Shown: positions 1 through 4,425 of the stretch, piece by piece | How positions within the stretch are numbered: position 1 is the stretch's first letter | How the letters are laid out: each line of letters starts with the position of its first letter | Assembly (NCBI GenBank): GCA_018399295.1 | Contig: JAGYOO010000122.1 | Span: forward strand, 1-5,220 | Direction: 5' to 3' | DNA: 5,220 bases | Source of the DNA: Candidatus Omnitrophota bacterium | Lineage (GTDB): Bacteria > Omnitrophota > Gorgyraeia > B26-G9 | The notes under the pieces: generated by a model | Database searches by the model: none | The model's input: only the letters and a program-made list of their open reading frames with translations | What the model was told of the DNA's origin: nothing | Made by a program: the position numbers and the translations under genes

Positions 1-1
1 T

Positions 2-136
2 TCAGGTGAGCACTTCACGGAAAAACCAAAACGTAAGACTGCTCCTGCGCTTCCTAAGGCGCCACGGGTTGTATGGACATTAAGAAGCAGCATAGCTTAT
101 TCAACCTACGCGGATAAATCAATCCGTAAGTCTTAG
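2..136 (+). CDS. Possible 3' end of an unrecognised plus-strand gene
   Basis: An open frame enters from the left window edge and runs 44 codons to a TAG at 134-136. The peptide is basic (many K and R, ending SIRKS) and I recognise no family in it. Codon choice does not look random, but a 44-codon open stretch is expected by chance in roughly one of eight cases, so support is weak. If real, it would be convergent with metF. Its stop codon falls inside the direct repeat GTCTTAGGTCT (130-140), which also fits repeat-derived sequence. The alternative is simple non-coding spacer. I found no other usable frame on either strand in this stretch. Confidence 0.2.
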   Translation, partial: SGEHFTEKPKRKTAPALPKAPRVVWTLRSSIAYSTYADKSIRKS

Positions 137-253
137 GTCTCCCTGTGAAATTTACGGAGTAAATTTCTCCAGCTGGATGCCCTTGGGTACCCTGTGAAAT
201 TTGCGTAGTAAATTTCCCCAGCTGGGTCCCCGTAGGGGGTAGGTCTTAGGTCT
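130..253. repeat. 11-base direct repeats flanking the tandem hairpin units
   Basis: GTCTTAGGTCT occurs at 130-140 and again, identical, at 243-253. The two copies bracket the pair of 49-base hairpin units. The shorter word AGGTCT also occurs at 241-246 and 258-263, so the flanks are themselves slightly repetitive. The arrangement resembles a target duplication around an inserted element, but no transposase or terminal inverted repeat is visible, so only the repeat itself is claimed. Confidence 0.6.
141..238. repeat. Two tandem 49-base units, each with small palindromes
   Basis: Unit 1 spans 141-189 and unit 2 spans 190-238. Their first 36 bases differ at only three positions. Unit 1 holds GAAATTTA (147-154) and TAAATTTC (160-167), a perfect 8-base inverted repeat around CGGAG. 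Unit 2 holds the 7-base version GAAATTT/AAATTTC (196-202, 210-216). Each unit continues with a CAGCTG-centred palindrome (169-176 CCAGCTGG; 217-226 CCCAGCTGGG) and then a short C-run/G-run hairpin (CCCTTGGG in unit 1; CCCC-GTA-GGGG at 228-238 in unit 2). This is the look of a dispersed intergenic palindromic repeat family. No T-run follows on either strand, so it is not a standard intrinsic terminator. Confidence 0.75.
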
Positions 254-267
254 AAAGAGGTCTTCTA

Positions 268-309
268 CTCATGAGCTCATGAGCTGTGAGCTTATGAGCT
301 TACGAGCTT
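268..309. repeat. Short tandem repeat of an 8-base ATGAGCTT-like word
   Basis: Five successive units can be read: ATGAGCTC (271-278), ATGAGCTG (279-286), TGAGCTT (287-293, one base short), ATGAGCTT (294-301) and ACGAGCTT (302-309). Positions 268-283 form a perfect 16-base palindrome, CTCATGAGCTCATGAG. The array overlaps the metF stop codon (300-302) and encodes the last residues of that protein. A related but decayed sequence lies at 1348-1364, upstream of metF. Confidence 0.75.
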
Positions 310-1187
310 GGGGGGGCCGCCGACAGGTTTTTGATTACCTCAGCCACCTGATCGGCTTTATTCAGAGTGTAAAAGTGGATGCCCGGGGCGCCGTTCTTTA
401 TCAGATCGAGACACTGACGCACGGCAAACTCAACACCCGTTTTGAGGATTTTTCCCGGGTCGTCAGCTATTGGCTTAAACAAGGCATGCACCTCATCAGA
501 TACCGCCGTCCCGCATTGTTTGCAGAACCGGATCATACCTTGATAATCCCGAATAAGCAGAATACCGGGAACAATTGGCTTGTTAATCCCCAGTTCACGC
601 AACCTATGAACATAATCAAAATAATCACTGTTATTAAAAAAAAGCTGCGTAATCACAAAATCCGCGCCGGCGAGGACTTTTTCCTTCAGAACCAGCGCAT
701 CAGCTTCCCGACTCTTTGCCTCAACATGCCCTTCCGGAAAACCGGCCACACCGATACTGCAGTCTCTGCCACAATACTCGCGGATAAACGCTACCAGCTC
801 GCTGCTGTACCGGAACCCGTCTCTGGTCGCGGCCCCGTCCCAACCTTCTGCCGGCAGATCTCCCCGCAACGCCAGGATATTACTGATATTCCGGGAACGG
901 ATCTCGTCCAGGATCGCGCGGATCTGTGTCCGGCTGTGTCCGACGCAGGTTAAATGCGCCATTGCCGGGATATTATGCGCGGTCTGGATATAAGCGGCGA
1001 TATCCAGCGTTCGCTCGCGGTTTCCACCGCCCGCCCCGTAAGTACAAGAGATAAAGTCCGGATTAAGACGGGCCATCTCCCCCAGGGTTTCCTGAAGACG
1101 AAGATATCCCTTTTCCGTTTTAGGCGGAAAAACCTCCAAAGAAAAAGTCAGCTGTTTTGACTTGAGAATATCGGTCAACAAACGCAT
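300..1187 (-). CDS. metF: 5,10-methylenetetrahydrofolate reductase (MetF)
   Basis: This 295-residue protein reduces 5,10-methylene-THF to 5-methyl-THF with bound FAD, the methyl supply for methionine synthesis. It is a cytoplasmic TIM-barrel enzyme of the usual bacterial length (about 290). Visible family motifs, in order, are FSLEVFPPK (15-23, with the catalytic Glu at 18), TYGAGGGNRERT (49-60), HLTCVGHS (78-85), LALRGDLP (105-112, flavin-contacting Asp at 110), GFPEGH (149-154), ITQLFF (179-184, Gln 181) and the C-terminal GIHFYTLN (269-276). The ATG start is preceded by GAAAGG with a 5-base spacer, and a promoter-like pair lies upstream. No MetV-type partner is adjacent, and it is separated from the ars operon by 211 bases, so it is probably transcribed alone. 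The tail APPSS is odd: it is encoded by a C7 run (310-316) and the 8-base repeat array, so the original C-terminus may have been replaced. Function is secure. Confidence 0.95.
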   Translation of the reverse strand: MRLLTDILKSKQLTFSLEVFPPKTEKGYLRLQETLGEMARLNPDFISCTYGAGGGNRERTLDIAAYIQTAHNIPAMAHLTCVGHSRTQIRAILDEIRSRNISNILALRGDLPAEGWDGAATRDGFRYSSELVAFIREYCGRDCSIGVAGFPEGHVEAKSREADALVLKEKVLAGADFVITQLFFNNSDYFDYVHRLRELGINKPIVPGILLIRDYQGMIRFCKQCGTAVSDEVHALFKPIADDPGKILKTGVEFAVRQCLDLIKNGAPGIHFYTLNKADQVAEVIKNLSAAPPSS

Positions 1188-1192
1188 AAAAA

Positions 1193-1200
1193 CCTTTCAA
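1193..1200 (-). promoter_or_regulatory. Ribosome binding site of metF
   Basis: On the minus strand the sequence reads TTGAAAGG, followed by five T and then the ATG at 1187. GAAAGG is a moderate Shine-Dalgarno match at a normal distance and supports this start. Confidence 0.6.
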
Positions 1201-1217
1201 TTAATACTACTGTCTAA

Positions 1218-1246
1218 TTTATATCCAATTTCCGGGACTGATGCAA
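1218..1246 (-). promoter_or_regulatory. Candidate sigma70-type promoter of metF
   Basis: On the minus strand TTGCAT (1246-1241) and TATAAA (1223-1218) are separated by 17 bases, the preferred spacing. The -10 matches the consensus at five of six positions and the -35 at only three. Transcription would begin near 1211 and give a 5' leader of about 24 bases. I see no operator or riboswitch-like structure in so short a leader. This is a by-eye match in an AT-rich stretch and is moderately likely. Confidence 0.4.
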
Positions 1247-1347
1247 GAATTTCCTGATGGATGAGCAAAAGAGATATTGTTTAAATCTTCAGCCTCCGGC
1301 GAAAATCAGGGGAAGATCGATCGCAATCACTTGTTTAACGCAGGCTG

Positions 1348-1364
1348 TCCTCTACTCATGAACT
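1348..1364. repeat. Decayed copy of the repeat found downstream of metF
   Basis: Positions 1348-1364 match 261-277 at 15 of 17 bases, sharing the exact 11-mer TCTACTCATGA. The following bases (to about 1390) keep scattered pieces such as TTATG and GCTCT that resemble the ATGAGCTT array, but no clean units. The rest of the 1188-1398 gap holds the metF promoter region and no gene or convincing terminator that I can see. Confidence 0.4.
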
Positions 1365-1398
1365 TGTCAGTTATGTACTCTGTGCTCTCTTAGTTTCG

Positions 1399-1833
1399 TC
1401 ATCCTTTACCATGCTCGTCTATCCACTCCGCGATTTTCTGCTTGATCATCTCACGCACCTGCCGCGTCTTTTCAATCTTTTCAGACCGCGCGCCTGAAAA
1501 TCCGGCTGGATCCGGAAAACTCCAATGCCGGCTTTCTCCGCCGGGAAAAACCGGGCAACGCTCGGATTGTCCCGCATCGCAGACCGTAATCACATAATCA
1601 AACCGCCGCCCCTGCTGGTAAAGATCCATTACGGCTTTTGTCCTGTTTGCCGAGATATCAATGCCTTCTTCCTTCATCACCTCGACTACCAGGGGATTGA
1701 GCGTTCCCGGCTCAAGTCCGGCGCTTTCAGCCTCATACCGGTCAGCGGCCTGGTATTTCAAAAAGGCCTCCGCCATCTGAGAACGGGCTGAATTATGCAC
1801 GCATACGAATAGCACTTTTTTCTTACGCGTCAT
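1399..1833 (-). CDS. arsC: Arsenate reductase ArsC, thioredoxin-coupled (LMW-phosphatase fold)
   Basis: This 144-residue cytoplasmic enzyme reduces arsenate to arsenite so that it can be exported by ACR3. The phosphatase-type loop CVHNSARS (11-18) holds the nucleophilic Cys 11 and Arg 17. Two further cysteines, Cys 85 and Cys 93 in CDAGQSERCP (85-94), correspond to the disulfide shuttle of the Staphylococcus aureus type, in which electrons come from thioredoxin. They are separated by seven residues, one more than in the plasmid pI258 enzyme. Asp 108 in FPDPA (106-110) is the likely general acid. The ATG start has GGAG (1846-1843) nine bases upstream, overlapping the acr3 stop, with a 12-base gap. 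It is the last gene of the operon, and thioredoxin-like genes upstream in the same operon are plausible reductants. Glutaredoxin-type ArsC is excluded by fold and motifs. Confidence 0.94.
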   Translation of the reverse strand: MTRKKKVLFVCVHNSARSQMAEAFLKYQAADRYEAESAGLEPGTLNPLVVEVMKEEGIDISANRTKAVMDLYQQGRRFDYVITVCDAGQSERCPVFPGGESRHWSFPDPAGFSGARSEKIEKTRQVREMIKQKIAEWIDEHGKG

Positions 1834-1845
1834 GGCTATACTCTC

Positions 1846-2937
1846 CTACCCGCTTTGACAGACAAACCATCTTCTGGTCCAAAGACTTATCCGGACTAAA
1901 AACAACATTACCGGAACCTCGATCAGCACGCCGACAACAGTCGCCAGCGCGGCGCCAGATGAAATCCCGAACAGAACAGTCGCGGTGGCGATCGCCACCT
2001 CAAAATGATTGCTGGCTCCGACCAGGGCCGAAGGCGCCGCGTCCCGATACGGAAGCCTGAGCCATCTGGCCAGCGCGTAGGTTATGGCAAAGATCAGGCC
2101 GGTCTGGATAAACAAGGGCACGGCGATAAGCAGGATCGTCTGCGGCTGGTTCACGATCAACTCACCTTTAAATGAGAACAGCAGGACCAGAGTTGCCAGC
2201 AAAGCCAGAATGGAAACCGGGGTAAGATAGTGAAGAAACTCTTCTTCAAACCAGCGAAACCCTTTACGCAGGATGACCTGTTTGCGCGTGTAATAACCCA
2301 GAATCAGCGGCAGACCCACATAAACAAGAACGGACAACGCGATGGTCTGCCAGGGAATCGGCATCCGGTTAACGCCGAGCAAAAATCCCCCCAGCGGGGC
2401 ATAAAGAAAAAGCATTGTCAGCGAATTGATCGCGACCATAACCAACGTATGTCCATCATTGCCTTTGGCCAGATGCCCCCAGACAAGCACCATGGCCGTA
2501 CAGGGCGCGATACCCAACAGGATCGCGCCTGATATATACGAGCGATACAGCTCGACAGTCTCGCCGCTCTTTAACATCTCCGAGCCCGGCAGCAGGTCTT
2601 TGAACACGACTCCCAGAAAAAAATACGCGATCGCGTACATGGTAAACGGTTTGACCGCCCAGTTCATAAACAGCGTCAAAGCGACAGGTTTCGGGGTTTT
2701 TCCGGCCTTAACCACTTCCGCGAAATCAATCTTGACCATAATCGGAAACATCATGAAAAAAAGAGCGATCGCGATCGGGATTGAGATCTGGTAAACACTG
2801 AACCGGTCCAGAAGAACCGGCACCCGCGGAAAGACCCGGCCGATAAGAATTCCGGCAAAGATGCAGAGAAAAACCCAGAGAGTAAGGTTCTTTTCAAAGA
2901 AACTCAGTCGTCGTTCTTCATGCCGAACCGGTTCCAT
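1846..2937 (-). CDS. acr3: ACR3-family arsenite efflux transporter
   Basis: This inner-membrane protein of about 363 residues has ten predicted helices, the normal ACR3 size and topology, and exports arsenite using the proton-motive force. Numbering from the ATG at 2937, the key cysteine is Cys 146 in [12 protein letters not shown] (142-153), preceded by a conserved helix-3 region with NWAVKP (92-97). The signature [11 protein letters not shown] is at 307-317, and the conserved glutamate is Glu 340 in VLIEVPVM. It is not ArsB, which lacks these motifs. An in-frame GTG at 2946 would add three residues (VES). I prefer the ATG because AAGGTGG (2949-2943) sits well for it, while GTG has only a weak G-rich sequence at the stop of the preceding gene. 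It lies 15 bases after arsG and 12 bases before arsC, so it is co-transcribed. Confidence in function is high. Confidence 0.95.
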   Translation of the reverse strand: MEPVRHEERRLSFFEKNLTLWVFLCIFAGILIGRVFPRVPVLLDRFSVYQISIPIAIALFFMMFPIMVKIDFAEVVKAGKTPKPVALTLFMNWAVKPFTMYAIAYFFLGVVFKDLLPGSEMLKSGETVELYRSYISGAILLGIAPCTAMVLVWGHLAKGNDGHTLVMVAINSLTMLFLYAPLGGFLLGVNRMPIPWQTIALSVLVYVGLPLILGYYTRKQVILRKGFRWFEEEFLHYLTPVSILALLATLVLLFSFKGELIVNQPQTILLIAVPLFIQTGLIFAITYALARWLRLPYRDAAPSALVGASNHFEVAIATATVLFGISSGAALATVVGVLIEVPVMLFLVRISLWTRRWFVCQSG

Positions 2938-2940
2938 ACT

Positions 2941-2949
2941 CTCCACCTT
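2941..2949 (-). promoter_or_regulatory. Ribosome binding site that decides the acr3 start
   Basis: The minus strand reads AAGGTGGAG (2949-2941) just before AGT-ATG. Pairing of AAGGTGG with 16S rRNA gives a normal distance to the ATG at 2937. It overlaps the alternative GTG (2946-2944) and so argues against that codon as the start. Confidence 0.55.
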
Positions 2950-2952
2950 TCC

Positions 2953-3648
2953 CTAAGAGATCAGCATATAGATCCCGGCCAGAAGCACCAGCGCGCCGCA
3001 GACCCGTTTAACGATTGTCACACCCTTTGACCTTTCATTCCAATTCAGATATCTTTGAATAATTTCCGTAAACGTACCGGCGAAAATTATCATACTGCTG
3101 TGCCCGATCCCATAAAACAGCAGCAGCAACATACCGTACGCAAATCGCGTACCCGAGATCTTGAACGTTATGCCGAGCATCGACGCCATGTACGCGAACG
3201 TGCAAGGCCCCAGCGCGATGCCGAACACCAGCCCGAGGATGAACACGGCCAGGGCGCCCTTACTCTTCAGGCCCGGACGGATCGCGTTTGACAAAAACGG
3301 TAGCGGCAGCAGATCCATCAGATGCAACCCCACGATCAAAAAGACCGCTCCCACGAAATAATTCCCCACCCGACCAACGTCCCCGATCATCCGCCCCATT
3401 CCCGCGGTCACCACGCCGATCACCCCGATCGTTGCCAGGATCCCCAGGGAAAACAGCAGCGAAAGCCAGAACGCCCGCTTAACATTCATATTACCCTGTT
3501 CATCGATAAACCCGATGATCAGTGGGATACTCGCCAGATGGCAGGGACTTAAAACAATACTACCCACCCCCCAAAGAAACGCGGCCGCGAGAGCGATTAC
3601 CGGATTGCCCTCCAGAGACCTGGACAGCCAGGTAAATATTTCGGCCAA
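2953..3648 (-). CDS. arsG: CcdA-like six-helix membrane protein, ArsG family
   Basis: This 231-residue inner-membrane protein has six hydrophobic segments (about 16-45, 57-81, 96-117, 131-156, 170-195, 213-230). Paired motifs LSPCHLASIP (33-42, Cys 36) and LGPCTFAYMA (146-155, Cys 149) are the two redox cysteines of the CcdA/DsbD transmembrane domain, which pass electrons from cytoplasmic thioredoxin to extracytoplasmic partners. The sequence resembles the CcdA-like branch named ArsG in arsenic islands, linked to resistance to aromatic arsenicals in the Shewanella arsEFG system. That link is recalled, not tested here. The start is a TTG two bases after the preceding stop, with no close ATG. 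The next in-frame Met (54) would remove the first helix and its cysteine, so TTG is needed. Its Shine-Dalgarno is only a G-rich run 11 bases away, so translation probably depends on coupling or on the G8 run described separately. A plain cytochrome-c maturation role is less likely, because no cytochrome genes are nearby. Confidence 0.88.
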   Translation of the reverse strand: MAEIFTWLSRSLEGNPVIALAAAFLWGVGSIVLSPCHLASIPLIIGFIDEQGNMNVKRAFWLSLLFSLGILATIGVIGVVTAGMGRMIGDVGRVGNYFVGAVFLIVGLHLMDLLPLPFLSNAIRPGLKSKGALAVFILGLVFGIALGPCTFAYMASMLGITFKISGTRFAYGMLLLLFYGIGHSSMIIFAGTFTEIIQRYLNWNERSKGVTIVKRVCGALVLLAGIYMLIS

Positions 3649-3650
3649 GT

Positions 3651-4103
3651 TTATTCTACCCCCCCCTGTTTCAGTACCTTGACTAATTCTTCTTTCGGGA
3701 AAAATCCCTCATGCCGGTAATATTCTTTTCCGTCGGCATCAAGAAAAACCTGGGTCGGAATAACCCGGATCTTATACTTCTGACCAGATTCTTTTCCGGC
3801 CTCAGTCCAGACATCAACAAACACGATCTCAACCTGGTCCCCATACTCCGCCTCGATTTCAGTCATAATCGGCTGCATCTTTTTACAGGGGATGCATTTA
3901 AGCGAACCAAGTTCGACAAAAGTCACTTTTTTCGAAGCTGCCGCGGGTTTTTCCGTCTCATCTATCTCTGCCGGAACTGCTTCCGACTCCGGCCGTGCCT
4001 CCGGCAGAGAATCCTTTTCCTGGCCGATAGCGCCTCCGGATCCGGCCATAAACGCGACCGCCACCAGCACTCCTATTATCGCTACCGCAGTGATCTTTTT
4101 CAT
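3651..4103 (-). CDS. Exported or membrane-anchored thioredoxin-like protein (CIPC)
   Basis: This protein of 150 residues is numbered from the ATG at 4103. Residues 1-27 are a basic start (MKKI) followed by a hydrophobic stretch, a signal peptide or anchor with possible cleavage near AIG-QE. Residues 28-58 are an acidic E/A/P-rich linker and residues 59-150 are a thioredoxin fold. The redox site is KCIPCKKM (69-76) with Cys 70 and Cys 73, and the cis-proline is in VIPTQVF (Pro 116). It should act outside the cytoplasmic membrane as a dithiol reductant. The likely electron source is the CcdA-like protein encoded next. An in-frame GTG at 4109 would add two residues, but AAGGGG (4114-4109) is placed correctly for the ATG. 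The C-terminus LKQGGVE contains a run of eight G (3659-3666). It may correspond to a thioredoxin of the arsEFG type, but I do not assign a symbol. Confidence 0.88.
   Translation of the reverse strand: MKKITAVAIIGVLVAVAFMAGSGGAIGQEKDSLPEARPESEAVPAEIDETEKPAAASKKVTFVELGSLKCIPCKKMQPIMTEIEAEYGDQVEIVFVDVWTEAGKESGQKYKIRVIPTQVFLDADGKEYYRHEGFFPKEELVKVLKQGGVE
3659..3666 (-). other. G8 homopolymer at the thioredoxin/arsG junction
   Basis: Eight consecutive G on the minus strand fall within the codons CAG GGG GGG GTA, just before GAA TAA. Normal reading ends at TAA (3653-3651). Slipping back one base here reads GGT AGA ATA AAC and then enters the arsG frame exactly at its TTG, giving an in-frame thioredoxin-ArsG fusion. 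Deleting one G instead creates an immediate TAG. The run may also serve as the poor Shine-Dalgarno for arsG. Confidence 0.5.
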
Positions 4104-4108
4104 TTTCA

Positions 4109-4114
4109 CCCCTT
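4109..4114 (-). promoter_or_regulatory. Ribosome binding site that decides the exported thioredoxin start
   Basis: AAGGGG on the minus strand lies five bases before the ATG at 4103 and includes the first base of the alternative GTG (4109-4107). The spacing favours the ATG. The preceding gene stops at 4115, directly adjacent, so the two are likely translated in close succession. Confidence 0.55.
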
Positions 4115-4348
4115 TTACTTTTTAATCCAGCCCTTAATTTCCTCTACTGAAGGCACTCTGCCGGCGGCCTTCACTTCATTGCCGATTACCAGGGCCGGAG
4201 TAACCATTACACCGTAACTCATGATATCTTTCAAATCAGTAACCTTGACCAGCTCCGCCTCAATCCCGGCCTCCGTCGTTGCCTGCTGCGCCGCCTCAAA
4301 TAGTTTTTTACATTTAGGGCACCCGGTCCCCAGTATCTCGATCTTCAT
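4115..4348 (-). CDS. Small thioredoxin-fold protein, redox-active disulfide protein 2 type (CPKC)
   Basis: From the ATG at 4348 this is a 77-residue cytoplasmic protein, the usual length of the family (Thioredoxin_3, PF13192). The redox site is GTGCPKCKKL (7-16) with Cys 10 and Cys 13. The cis-proline lies in MVTPALVI, about residue 49, and the C-terminal VPSVEEIKGWI helix is typical. It is a dithiol carrier and could reduce ArsC or feed the CcdA-like protein. The start is uncertain. A strong AAGGAG (4360-4355) is placed six bases before this ATG, and relatives begin at this MKIEILG. The frame is nevertheless open back to an ATG at 4426 that overlaps the permease stop as TAATG, which would add 26 residues (MVSDLVQEVV...KKEIK, an amphipathic, charged stretch) by translational coupling. 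I chose the shorter form on Shine-Dalgarno and family length. In the operon it follows the permease directly. Confidence 0.85.
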   Translation of the reverse strand: MKIEILGTGCPKCKKLFEAAQQATTEAGIEAELVKVTDLKDIMSYGVMVTPALVIGNEVKAAGRVPSVEEIKGWIKK

Positions 4349-4354
4349 CTTGAT

Positions 4355-4360
4355 CTCCTT
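4355..4360 (-). promoter_or_regulatory. Strong ribosome binding site inside the longer thioredoxin frame
   Basis: AAGGAG on the minus strand is followed by ATCAAG and then ATG (4348). This is the best Shine-Dalgarno in the window and supports initiation at 4348 rather than only at the overlapping ATG at 4426. Confidence 0.7.
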
Positions 4361-4425
4361 TTTATCTACTGAAACCTTTTCGTTGGCCGCCGCTTCAACA
4401 ACTTCCTGAACCAGATCTGACACCA

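Noticed and set aside
141..225. Two 36-base near-identical repeats 13 bases apart, looking like a CRISPR fragment
   Set aside because: There are only two copies, they differ from each other, the 13-base interval is too short for a spacer, and no cas genes are present.
268..283. Perfect 16-base palindrome as an intrinsic terminator of metF
   Set aside because: No T-run follows it in the direction of metF transcription. It is explained by the repeat array, and a cruciform with no loop is a poor RNA hairpin.
279..953. Long plus-strand open frame (224 codons)
   Set aside because: It lies antisense to metF, whose protein shows all family motifs. It begins in the octamer repeat and its translation has no recognisable domain.
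300..1187. MetF as part of the arsenic system, supplying methyl groups for arsenic methylation
   Set aside because: There is no ArsM in the window, a 211-base gap with a separate promoter candidate lies between, and MetF is a housekeeping enzyme. Adjacency alone is not evidence.
1300..1398. Terminator downstream of arsC
   Set aside because: Short complementary pieces exist, but I found no GC-rich stem followed by a U-run in the minus-strand direction.
3711..4217. Plus-strand open frame (168 codons)
   Set aside because: It spans the opposite strand of two convincing thioredoxin genes and their junction, so it is a shadow frame.
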